Notes under the pieces: model-generated
The model's input: only the letters and a program-made list of their open reading frames with translations
What the model was told of the DNA's origin: nothing
Databases searched by the model: none
DNA from: Colias croceus
Taxonomy: Eukaryota > Arthropoda > Insecta > Lepidoptera > Pieridae
Direction of reading: 5' to 3'
Length of the DNA: 64,000 nucleotides
NCBI RefSeq assembly: GCF_905220415.1
Contig: NC_059551.1
Coordinates: forward strand, 7,884,001-7,948,000
Program-made: the position numbers and the translations under genes
Shown here: piece by piece, positions 44,801 through 54,100 of the stretch
Layout: each line of letters starts with the position of its first letter
Numbering within the stretch: the first letter of the stretch is position 1

Positions 44801-46212
44801 GTGCGGATAAAAATGTCACTTACAACAATGGTGCTAACAGGCCTGCACTGTGAGGCCGAAGGGATCACCTTCGTGTCGGTACACGACTGCTTCTGGACAC
44901 ACCCCGACACGGTGGACAAGATGAATGAGGTAAGTGACAAGTGTTTGTTGTTAGTGCGGATAAAAATGTCACTTACAACAATGGTGCTAACAGGCCTGCA
45001 CTGTGAAGCCGAAGGGATCACCTTTGTGTCTGTGCACGACTGCTTCTGGACACACCCCGACACCGTGGACAAAATGAATGAGGTAAGTGACAAGTGTCTG
45101 TTGTTAGTGCGGATAAAAATGTCACTTACAACAATGATGCTCATGCTGTATGTTCATAAGTTCCATTTCTCGTTAGAACATGTTTGCCCTAGATAGAACT
45201 TTTAAATAAATTTCCTTATATGTAATCGAAGTAATAATTCAAATGCTTGGAAAAAAAACTTATTATGATATCTTTCAAAAACAATGTAAATCAATGTCGT
45301 TGTTTTTAAATTAATAGCTAAGATAGACGCAGCGGAGGACTTCATCTAATATGTTGCAAAACACCAAGAAAAGTTTGTTTTGCATTATGATTTTTTTCTT
45401 TTAATAATAGCGGGACAAACACTACATCCCATGCATAATATACAATTTTTTTAAATAATAAAACTTACTTAAAAATTATTTACAGATATATAGATAGATT
45501 TGACGATGCGGTTGGCGCAGTGGTAAAGTAACTGCCTACTGAGCCGACGGTCCCGGGTTCGATCCCCGGTCAGGGCAAATATTTGTGTGATGAACTCAAT
45601 TATTTGTTCTTGGATCTGGGTGTTATTATCTATATATGTATTTATTAAATATTATATTTATCGTCGCCTAGTACCCACAACACAAGCCTTAATTGAGCTT
45701 ACTGTGGGACTAGGTCGATTTGTGTAATAATGTCCTATAATATTTATTTATTTATTATTTACAGATATGCCGTGAACAATTTGTGGCTCTACATTCGCAA
45801 CCGATATTGGAAAATCTATCAGATTATATGGTGAAGACTTATAGTTACGCAGAGGAGTAAGTTTACTTCATTTCTTATTTAAGTATAAATAACAAGTGAT
45901 TTTTATAGCTCCAAGTGAAAATTAATTTTAAAACTCATTATTTTGCTCAAAACTCAAATTTATAACTTAAATTGATATGATTTTGTTAATTTTAATTTTT
46001 ATAAATAAATTAATCTTTGATTTATCTGGGATGTGGTAATAATTAGAAGAAATAATTACGATATTAATATCAATATTATTTACAGGGAATTAGAGGATGG
46101 CTCTGTTGGTGCTTCGAATAAGAAACGTGTGAATTCACTGCTAAGGAAGGTTCCAGAAAAGGGAGATTTCGACATTAGAAGTGTACTGAAGTCTGTTTAT
46201 TTCTTCAGTTAG
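30360..46212 (+). CDS. POLRMT: mitochondrial DNA-directed RNA polymerase, 24 exons, 1376 aa
   Basis: Transcribes the mitochondrial genome and makes replication primers in the matrix. Exons: 30360-30507, 30632-30742, 30825-31362, 31605-31733, 32052-32226, 33210-33320, 33866-34027, 34273-34602, 35128-35268, 35446-35564, 35769-35943, 36084-36202, 36687-36905, 37452-37601, 37915-38100, 39179-39388, 39970-40124, 41471-41622, 42391-42550, 42885-43014, 43804-43923, 44605-44776, 45765-45856, 46086-46212. The sum is 4131 nt. The N-terminus (MHRIISARNLYHSNF) is basic and poor in acidic residues, like a mitochondrial presequence. PPR-like segments lie in exons 6-8. The T7-like palm/fingers have motif A HQDGSCNGLQHYAALG (Asp about 1070), motif B KQTVMTTVYGVT (Lys about 1139, Tyr about 1147) and motif C SVHDCFWTHP (Asp about 1290). 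It ends VYFFS, as in animal homologues. Length agrees with insect orthologues. Exons 16, 18 and 22 have tandemly repeated 3' ends. Confidence 0.96.
31996..32226 (+). CDS. POLRMT: POLRMT exon 5 region (used part 32052-32226)
   Basis: From the acceptor cttcacag at 32051 the exon reads a Lys/Arg/Glu-rich coiled-coil-like stretch (KRKKMREKRRAAQE ... EMERRGKEE) and ends SLNMVAE before gtaatt. Phase 2 on entry agrees with the exon 4 donor. An alternative acceptor at 31851 is in phase but reaches a stop, so 32052 is preferred. Confidence 0.85.
32780..33170 (+). repeat. (TGTC)n microsatellite plus non-LTR tail in POLRMT intron 5
   Basis: A pure tgtc run (about 32798-32838) is followed by 'aacggttcgatttggatgaa' and ends gcgcggacggagtcgcgtgc ggaagctagt. 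This is the diverged form of the dispersed tail also seen at 11785-11990. Confidence 0.6.
33560..33830 (+). mobile_element. unclassified retroelement 3' fragment in POLRMT intron 6
   Basis: A GC-richer stretch (cgtctcacatccgtgagtcg ... cgccaggcatatgcctggca, the latter palindromic) ends in 'aaataaacattttttctttc' with a TTCT run, resembling the 3' end of a reverse-transcribed element. The family is not identified. Confidence 0.35.
34751..35057. mobile_element. 300-bp MITE in POLRMT intron 8
   Basis: The left end gttagtacaccgacgcattc and right end gaatgcgtcggtgtactaac are exact complements, and the arms continue with gcggcagcgaa/ttcgctgccgc. No ORF. The target duplication is ambiguous (TA or TTA). 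Confidence 0.65.
36687..36905 (+). CDS. POLRMT: POLRMT exon 13, unusually GC-rich
   Basis: Entered in phase 2 after ttgtttacag. It encodes VYKVHRPWGRLVRLELKP and an Ala/Arg/Pro/Leu-rich segment ending PPAPWLAPTAPAAYLLT, the PPxPW patch conserved before the palm in animal POLRMT. Third positions are almost all G or C, in sharp contrast with exons 3-12. Confidence 0.9.
37083..37245. mobile_element. small MITE-like inverted repeat with paired TGACGTCA motifs
   Basis: In POLRMT intron 13, 'tgtgacgtcatctgacacga' (about 37129) is mirrored by 'gacgtgtcatgtgacgtcac' (about 37196). Outer parts caaacttccaaaacgcgcc and ggcggcgtttgaac are roughly complementary. The termini are not sharp. Confidence 0.45.
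38136..38457 (+). mobile_element. complete tRNA-derived SINE with 13-bp target duplication
   Basis: A-box TGGCTCAGTGGTGAG and B-box GGGTTCGAGACC lie near the 5' end, and the 3' end is ctgatgatgatg. The 13-bp direct repeat AGTGAGGGTAGTG lies at 38123-38135 and 38458-38470. The element sits in POLRMT intron 15, just after the exon 15 donor. Confidence 0.85.
38886..39142 (+). mobile_element. non-autonomous repeat bounded by 'aaccgacttcaaa' type ends
   Basis: Runs from gataactgcgttaaaaacaa to 'gaagtcggttaataaaaacg'. A reverse-oriented copy lies at 43493-43765 and a short third piece at about 21216-21257. It ends about 36 bp before exon 16. Confidence 0.65.
39338..39620 (+). repeat. POLRMT: POLRMT exon 16 3' end and donor in three copies, 112-bp period
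   Basis: The segment from GCACGCTATTAACTTGAC through the donor GAGAG|gtatgt and downstream intron starts at 39338, 39450 and 39562. Copies 1 and 2 are nearly identical. Copy 3 still encodes AVNLTGTKKRSTVEDR with mostly synonymous differences. The period is not a multiple of three, and reading past the first donor soon meets a stop, so the first donor (39388) is the likely one in use. Confidence 0.9.
40472..41204. mobile_element. 733-bp MITE with TTA duplication in POLRMT intron 17
   Basis: Ends GGGCCGATTTTTCAATGCCC and GGGCATTGAAAAATCGGCCC are perfect complements, flanked by TTA (40469-40471, 41205-41207). No coding capacity; Harbinger-like. Confidence 0.8.
41606..42056 (+). repeat. POLRMT: minisatellite grown from the POLRMT exon 18 end and its splice donor
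   Basis: GCGAGGTTGCCGC (encoding EVAA in the exon) recurs about 13 times at 31-40-bp spacing, alternating two unit types: one keeps 'ctggtgagtgacgtatat' (donor included), the other reads acttttaattgtggtatatg. At least five units retain the CTG|gtgagt donor. Reading through the first donor (41622) meets a stop after about 18 codons. Confidence 0.9.
43330..43495 (-). mobile_element. non-LTR tail fragment in POLRMT intron 20
   Basis: Begins 'agcttaccgcccgcggcttc' then gcccgctttctctaaaacg, like 13052-13120. Confidence 0.5.
43493..43765 (-). mobile_element. second copy of the 'aaccgacttcaaa' repeat
   Basis: Reverse complement of 38886-39142 along most of its length, including the 'cgatgcgggatggtgtcgaa' core. 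It ends about 40 bp before exon 21. Confidence 0.65.
44001..44246 (-). mobile_element. tRNA-derived SINE, minus orientation, POLRMT intron 21
   Basis: On the minus strand it starts GACGACGCGGTTGGCGCAGT (A box) with B box GGGTTCGATCCCCGGTC, then a body ending near 'tgtgtaataatgtcctataa'. It is almost identical to, and inverted relative to, 45490-45753. Confidence 0.85.
44605..44776 (+). CDS. POLRMT: POLRMT exon 22, catalytic motif C
   Basis: Encodes RNAFPPNFIHSLDSSHMML and SVHDCFWTHP (catalytic Asp about 1290), ending VDKMNE before gtaagt. The last 98 nt of this exon plus 55 nt of intron form the repeat unit of the adjacent triplication. Confidence 0.95.
44679..45137 (+). repeat. POLRMT: in-frame triplication of POLRMT exon 22 end, 153-bp units
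   Basis: Units start at 44679, 44832 and 44985, each 153 bp (51 codons) with no internal stop. Each carries GITFVSVHDCFWTHPD and the donor NE|gtaagt (donors after 44776, 44929 and 45082). Units 1 and 2 are identical. Unit 3 differs at six codon third positions, all synonymous, and once in the intron part. Units 2 and 3 lack their own acceptor. Confidence 0.95.
45490..45753 (+). mobile_element. tRNA-derived SINE whose target duplication spans the exon 23 acceptor
   Basis: A box GGTTGGCGCAGTGG and B box GGTTCGATCCCCGGTC are clear. The 15-bp repeat ATTATTTACAGATAT lies at 45475-45489 and 45754-45768. The right copy is the working splice acceptor of POLRMT exon 23 (ttatttacag|ATAT). Confidence 0.9.
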
Positions 46213-46783
46213 TTGCTGCTGTCGCTTAGGCTTTGTCGAAATAAGATTGAAGATTGTGTGTTTTAAGGCAATAGATTAATTACTTTTCATTTGTATTTCA
46301 TTATTTGTGTTTTGTTATTTGCAGTTAATAGATTTAAATATAAAAAATGAGAGTTCAAAATAATAATACTGTTTTGTTGTCTTTTTTTCTACTAGGATTT
46401 TATTAAAATGTTATTACAATATGATCTTTCTTTGTTAAATCACCCTATCAGACTTGCATCTATGCAGTGAATAAGCAAATATCATCTTCATATAAAAATA
46501 AGACACACAATCTTATTCGAATAGACTGATGTACATAGTTTTTAACAAAGTATATACAAATTAGTCACAAATCACAAAATAATCGATTACTGTGACCATT
46601 TTGCTTACTGGATGAGTCCAGATCTTATTCTTAAATATTAATGGATTAAGTCGATTAACCAAGCATACTTGTATTTCACAGGAAAAAAATGTTAAAATGT
46701 CAAATAATGTGTTTGTACCTCAAGCAACGCCGTAGTATTAACGTAGTGCAAATAGTTAATAATCTGTGATTGGTTAGTATAAC

Positions 46784-46789
46784 AATAAA
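46784..46789 (+). terminator. POLRMT: candidate POLRMT polyadenylation signal
   Basis: AATAAA about 570 nt past the stop codon, in AT-rich sequence and before the LINE fragment. Weaker variants lie nearer the stop. Confidence 0.35.
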
Positions 46790-46851
46790 CTAAGGCAATT
46801 TATATTGTGTTTTATTTCAATATCCTATACTCTATTATAATCTATTATAAT

Positions 46852-47020
46852 CTTCCTGAATCTGTGTTCCCCGACGAGTACAATATGGGGGTCTTCAAGC
46901 GTAGAGTGAACAGGTACCTTCTAGGGAAGCGCGTACCATCTTAGACCACATCTCAGCTTAACATCAGGCGAGATTGTGGTCAAGCTCTTTCCTATCGTCA
47001 ATAAAAAAAAAATAAAAAAA
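46852..47020 (+). mobile_element. 3' end of a non-LTR retrotransposon ORF2
   Basis: The frame ESVFPDEYNMGVFKRRV, then NRYLLGKRVPS and a stop, is the usual C-terminus of lepidopteran LINE reverse transcriptase ORFs. A short 3' UTR ends in A-rich repeats (caataaaaaaaaaataaaaa). Strongly 5'-truncated. Confidence 0.75.
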
Positions 47021-47323
47021 AATTGATCCATGCCATTACTCTACCCTGATTAGTTTAAAGAACAAGGAATTAGTTTAATTAATTAATAGTTAATTAGTTT
47101 AATTAGTTTTTAGTTTTATTAATTTTTTTATTAGTTTTTGTAGACAACAGAATAACATATTATAAATACTTGATTGTATACGCTGGTTCGCTCGCAGAAA
47201 CTGCGCGGCACAGATAGGCCATAAAATCCAATAGATTCTGATTTCTACTAGGTACCTACCACGTACCTATAAGTATATTAAGAAGAGCTGGAACGTCAAC
47301 ACATTTACACATTGCACATGTTA
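47021..47323. other. AT-rich spacer
   Basis: Repeats of ttagttttattaatt; no gene seen. Confidence 0.4.
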
Positions 47324-47544
47324 GGCCGGGAGATACTGACACAAAATTTCGGGTCATTTGTAACAGGATGGCGGTCTAGAGGGGTCTTACTTATCCGACG
47401 AGTGTGACTTACGCCCACGCGACTAGTCCGCCGGTACCAGCGTTCTGACCATCATTTTTCTTTTTGTCATTGCGTAATAAGACCTCTGTAGAACCGTCAT
47501 TCTGTTACAAATGACCCGAAATTTTGTGTCAGTATCTCCCGGCC
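47324..47544. mobile_element. 221-bp MITE with TA duplication
   Basis: Inverted ends GGCCGGGAGATACTGACACA and TGTGTCAGTATCTCCCGGCC extend about 50 bp each. TA on both sides suggests a Tc1/mariner-type MITE. Confidence 0.75.
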
Positions 47545-47662
47545 TATGTATGTGTCATATTTTGCAATTGTTTATAAATACAGGGTGATGTAATTGGTGT
47601 AGTACGAATATCTAAAAATCTATGAAGAATTTTGTGATACAGTAAATGGAAGAATTATATAC

Positions 47663-47880
47663 TACTAGCTTTCCGCCCGCGGCTTCGCCCGCATTTTCAA
47701 AGAAAAACCCGTTCCCGTAGGATTTCCGGGATAAAACCTATCCTATGTCCTTTCTCGGGTATCAAAATATCTCTATACCAAATTTCATGCCAATTGGTTC
47801 AGTAGTTAAGGCGTGATTGAGTAACAGACAGACAGACAGACAGAGTTACTTTCGCATTTATAATATTAGTATGGATTTTA
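47663..47880 (-). mobile_element. non-LTR tail with (CAGA)n run
   Basis: Begins 'ctagctttccgcccgcggct', continues with aaacccgttcccgtaggatt and the cagacagacagacagacaga run, and ends ttataatattagtatgga. Confidence 0.6.
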
Positions 47881-49591
47881 CAGTATTTAATAAAATCATT
47901 TAATTTTTTGTTCATTTGTCAATGAAATGTCGATTTTTCTCACCAAGGTGGAAATTTGGATGATAAGGATCTTGTTAGAAAAATATAAATTTTGACTAAT
48001 ATCGGCATTTTTTTTTCAAAAATCAAATTACTAATGATTAATGAATAATCAGAGTTATCACCATTTACATTAATTTACAAACGATATCGGTTGTTCTTAC
48101 TTAAAATTGAATACCAATGTCTTATTGCGGTATGTGTTCTTTGGAAGTGTTCGTAAAGTTGTTGATCCGTAATTAAATTTTGCGGAAAATCTTTTAGAGC
48201 GCTTAGTTGTGACATATCCTAAGCATATTCAATAGAATTAAAAGACGAGCGAATATGCAAGCCAGTCTAAAACTTGAATATTTTCTAAAATGAAACTAGA
48301 CTCGCATTTATTTTTGAACATACTGTAAGTGAAATTGCATAAGTGTGAGTACTGTGAACATGCCAGCTTTGCTTAATTGACCTGTACCTACATGTATTTC
48401 AAATATGCAACCCAAGATGCAACCTATTGATTAAAAATGTATTTCTAAAAAAGAGATTAGGTGTATCATTATATAAACACCTAATTCGGCTCTTGGATTA
48501 TGCTTTGGGATATTAAGTAGAATGGGTTTTGTGAATAAAACAACTCGATACAAAATTTTGCTTTTATTTCTGTACAAAACTTTATGGTAGTAGCTGAAAC
48601 GGCAATGAAATATTACAATAATTATAATTGACATAGAGACATACAATAAAAATGTTCTAACAGGTGTCCAGTAACATGTGGTACATTAAGGATTTTTAAC
48701 ATACTAACATAGAAATATTTGGCGTGTGTGCAGTCTAATTACCAGTTTCACGATAGGTATCAATCACGATAAAGCCGTATAATCAATCAAATTATCTACA
48801 AGACAATAATAAGATGCGCTCACAGAATTATTTATTATTTTATTACTCATAGCTTACAAAATAATAAGTATATAACATATACTTATTATACCAATATAAC
48901 CACGTAACATTCAAACGACAACAATGAGAATTAGAGAATCTTGCTTTTAAGATAATTAATTAATTACAATATCAGCTGCAATTAACCTTGTTTTGTTTTT
49001 GATTTAATTATTACAGTGCTTATTGTTAGTTTACTCCAAAACAAGTAATTTTTACTTATTACCAGCTAGTTACCTACATACCTACTCTCTAATATTATAT
49101 TGGGGACAATTTTCAATCACATGATCATCTGAATAGAGTACCTAGGTATAGACCTCAAGAATATTATTTAAATGATAGTAGTAAATACAAAAAGCTTTAT
49201 AGAAAACGTAAGCTCGAACTAAAACTGACTACCTCTTTCGCTGATGCTCAGTCTGATTTTAAATTTAGTTAGTTGAAAGTAGTACTAAGATTTTGAGTTT
49301 TAAAACAAACACAATAACTTAAAAATAATTAATCTCACGGAAACTCACCGAAAAATTACACAATACATAAAATTACATTTTAAACACTTTTCAGATATCT
49401 AATGATTTTATTTTTCAATTTCGCGCCTTTCTTTTCCACTTTTTTATGATCATAGACAATTAGTAAGTTCGATTTACATTATCAAAAAACAATATTATTA
49501 CACGCAACATCAAAAATACATATTTCAAACATTCCATAAAACATCACAAGCTTGATTTAAACATCAACATATTAACAAACGCGAAGAAAAT
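47881..49591 (-). other. probable KATNIP 3' UTR and spacer
   Basis: No ORF with recognisable content. A TTTATT at 48563-48568 reads AATAAA on the minus strand, about 1.0 kb after the KATNIP stop, and may be its polyadenylation signal. Another AATAAA overlaps the stop codon itself. Confidence 0.4.
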
Positions 49592-51084
49592 TTATTTTTG
49601 TTTTCTTGACCGTATTGAATACACACTCGTGTATGGTCTTTCATTTTGGTCGACTGATTGTCCGGACCCGCTTGTAGTCGTACGTTGGCTTACATCAGAG
49701 GGACTGTAAAAAGTTTTTTTTAATACAATTTGCTAGTTTATTTTAAAGTATCAAAATTGTTAAAATTTTGATAATATTCAAATTTCATTGTGATAAATAG
49801 AGGCAAAAAAGGTACAGCTGAAAAAAATATTAAGGTATTTCAATATTAATTATAGCACCCGATAATTATTAATTAGTATCAATAAAAACATACCTTGGTG
49901 TAAGATTTACGAGGTCTATCTCTTGGAAACATATCCACTGTGACATTATAGGCTCACCTTTGGCCATATCAAGTGTTCCGTTAAATATCAACAGATCATC
50001 CATTAGGACCTTGAAATGATCAAAAAAGCAATTGTTATCAATTAAAATTAAGGACATTAATATAATTAAGTATAAATTAATTATTTACCCCAAATTCCTT
50101 CACGCCTCGAGTTGGTGTTTTGCCGTAATTCCATATTTTCATGCCATAAATACAGATTGGGACATCAAATACAAAAAATATCCTGAAATTTTTTTATGTC
50201 ATGTTTTACTTGGATTTTTAATTTTTTAGTTTAAACTTTACATTATTATAAAAGCTCATTCACTAACTATATTACACTGTAACGGAGAATATATCAGCTA
50301 CGTGCCCTATAAAGATAAACAAATGGTCGTCAGCTCACAATACTCCTTACATACCTGTTAAGAGTGTCAGGTAAGACAGGTGCGAGCCACGAGTGCTGTG
50401 CATCGGCAGCACTCGAATTGTGCCCATCTATGAGCTTATCCGGTGTACGGACGTCCTTTGCTAGACTATCAAGAACGTTTACGCTCGCCGGTTGAGCACA
50501 AACATCTGTTATAAAAGAATTTTTTGTAGACATTTTAGTATAAATAATATTGGACAAATTAATGTTTTAAAATAGGATTATTAGCAAGGATCAGGAAAAA
50601 AGGTATGCTTACAATTCTGGTAACATCAATAGTTCTCAGACTCATTAGATAAAAACGAGATAAAAAGCGATTTCGTAATAATGGTGGTATTTTACGTATA
50701 ATACCGATCATAATATAAGACATCAATAATCAACATAATGCTCTGGAATGATATTGTATTTTTAACTCATGTTAGCAGGTCATACTTACTCCGAGGGGCG
50801 CCGGGCGATGGAGCGGGGATTTAGTCCATCGTCCGGTGAGATGAGGCGGCGTGAGACGTGCTCCGTTCACGCCGCCCTATGAGGTAAGAGCTGGCGGGCT
50901 CATAGTTTGTGTCGGCCTGGAGACGGGCAGCTGCTGATGGGGTCACGGAAGAATTCTACCTATACCCGTGGCCCCGTCGTTTATGTGGCTTGACGGAACA
51001 CAGTGGGGTTTTGGTCGGTAGGAATCCGACATAACCCGCGGCCCTTTCCCCGGACGCCGTGGGTATCTATGCAAGATTTCCCCA

Positions 51085-51135
<51 letters not shown>

Positions 51136-54100
51136 TCATACTTACTCGTTTCTGTTACATCGATGAGGTTTCCTTGGGGGTCATAAAGCTCGATCCCCGT
51201 GAGTCCAACGTAATATGGATCTCCCCAAGTAGAGAATATATTTATCTGTAGCACAAAACCCGTGGGAGCTCCCAATGTAAGGCTACTTTCATACATTATC
51301 CGATTGAAGCCATTATTCTCCGAGGCGCTGATCCTATTGGATATAAAAATTTATTTTTTCGTATTTACATAATTGTATTTTGAACCAACAGACTTTTAAA
51401 ATAAAGAGGAGGTTCCGAATTCGTCTGTTGTTGGTCCATTTAAATTTTAAGTCGGTTTAATTATTAGTTATTTATTTATTTTAATTAACATACCTATCAT
51501 CGATAGAAGCAAGTTCAAAGTGCTGTAAATAATCATAGCACGTCTCTCCAGGCGCACGTCTTAAAAGTAACGGCCGTTTGTGCAGAGCAGTGCCATCTAG
51601 CGACAAGCGCACATGTTTTGCGCCAATGTATGACAGTTCCATATTGGCGTTGTAATTCCAAATTCGAATACCTGAAAGTAACGATATTATTGTGTACCCT
51701 CATTTTTTACGTATAGTCCGAGAACATTTTGTTAACGCTTTGGATCTTTAACCCATTGAGCCCCGAGCGGCCCGATCGGGCCACGAGCCCACGACACAAT
51801 AGATTTTCTATTGTGTCTGTGATTCCGGGGGCTGAGCTATAATTAATATAGTTATTTGTATAATCCAAGAGTCTAAAAAGACAGGCGTTTATAGTTTTGT
51901 ATCGAAAAACCATGATTCCAAATCTTTCAAAAACTTGTCTTGGTTTTTATAGTTAGAATCGAACACGAAACTATTATCATTGATGAAAAGAAATACCTGT
52001 AATTTCCGTGGGTTCCTTCAGTTCCATAATAATATGACAGTAATTTGTTCCTGGCATAAAATTGGTACACCACATATCTTCAAATTCTGTTGTAATGTTT
52101 CTGCCATTGAAAAGACTTTTGCACTCTATTAGGCCATGCTCGAAGTTAGCTTCGTTTTCAACAATGAAGCTCGTATACGCGTAGCCACGGATTATAGTTA
52201 CAGGATTGTTGTTACAAAGTAAATCAATTCCTGTAATAAATAATTTAACATGGGATTTAACTTGGCAACAATATTTACGAAATTATATTTCATAGCTTAC
52301 ACAAAACATTATCTTCAAACTTAAGGATTTATTCTGTGCATATGGATAAAGACTATTCATACCCGTCAAGCCAATCAAATGTCTCTGGCCCCAATTTGAC
52401 AAAAGAGTCAATTTTATTTCTTTCGCAATATACTTTTCTTCTCCCTCACGTTTCGGACTGTCTTCCTTTATATTAATTAGAGTATTATTTTTCTTGCCAT
52501 TAGCCGTTAGAGGTCGGTTTTCAACCGTATTTGTTTCAGGAACTGGTTCATTATCTTTAAGTAATGCTTGAAAGTTTTTATCATTTACCATTATCGCTTC
52601 TAGTATACTTGCATCTTTGGTAAAAAGAATTGTCTGTAAAAAAATACATTTTAATGCATGGTCGAAATTTAATTCATAATTCTTTATTGTCGATAAATAT
52701 AAAGATTAAATGAAAATCTCGAAATTGTCATCTTAAATATAAATAATTACGTCTCCAAACGAAGGTAGTTGTCCTTTTACTTCACCGCTTGCTCTTGCTA
52801 TTTCCCCATGAAAGATAATTTGATCATCAAGTTTCACTTGAACTAAACGAACACCTCTCGTGGAGTAGATACGGGATTTGTTGTAATTCTGTCATAACAA
52901 AAATAATTACGTTTGTAATATCCATCCGTATTTTTTATCAGAGACTTGCACAGTAATGCAAACATTTCTTGGTACATTGAATATTTTCTCATTTAAGAAT
53001 CAGTGGCTGTATAGACTTTGATTTACTTTCATTAATAGGAAGGACATGAATGATGGGTGATCAAGTCTGTATATTAATTTCAAAGCTCAATTTTAAATTA
53101 AATCTACTCTAGAGCTACATTCAATCCATCCAGTATTCTCCATAACTGTTAAAATGATTAAACACTTTGGGACTTATTTTCGAGTATATTATAAGGAGAA
53201 CAGTAAGGTTTACGTGAGTTACTAAATATTCATACCCAAATCCTCAGTAAAGCTAGCCTAGTACATTTGGCAAGCAGAACGCTTAAAGCAATCGGTAACC
53301 CTTGCGGTGCCGGTGCACTCCATGTATGTCTATCGTCTCTGGTACGAACGACCCCATCTATTAAATTATCCACCTGGCCATATTTTGAATGATCACCGGT
53401 ATCTGAATCTGTCCATACCTAAAAATTAAATTATTACGAATATAATGTACGCTATTTAACTCCGATAAGACCAGAATCTCTATAGTATACCTTTTCAACC
53501 AATACAATTTCCCCATTACTATCGAATAGCTCAATACCATTTAACCCAACCAAAAACTTATCACCCCAATTTGAGAATATTTTTATTTCCAATAGCCTTC
53601 CTTCCGGTAACTCAGGTATAATAAATTCTTTATTTCTCCTTTCATTTCCCTGTTTTGGCACAGAAACTATGGAGGATGCTTTATTTGAATAATTATTCAT
53701 TGAACTGTTTTGTGCGGTATTGTCATTCGTAAATAAGGATGCTTCTTTCGGTATCTTTTTACTATTTTTTAAATGTTCTCGAGTTCCTAGAAATAGCAGT
53801 TATGTTAACGGATTTAATAAATGGAAATTGATCATTGATATGCGTATGATAATAAGAGCAAATATTTACTGGCACCAATGATAACATCATGAAAATCATT
53901 GTCAATGGCATTATCGATTCTTCTATGTCTCGGTGTTACATAATGTGGAAGGAGATCCGATAAAAAGTCATTACTGATCTCCATTTGTGAATCCACGTTG
54001 TAACTTTGATTAAAATTTGAATATTTCTTTTGTCGTCCATTGTGCGTTGGTCCTGAAAATTGAATAATTAGGAACTTACTATGAATGTATAGGAACTTAA

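Noticed and set aside
44557..45144. 195-codon minus-strand ORF with three internal repeats
   Set aside because: It is the antisense shadow of the POLRMT exon 22 triplication; the plus strand carries the known catalytic motif and splice sites.
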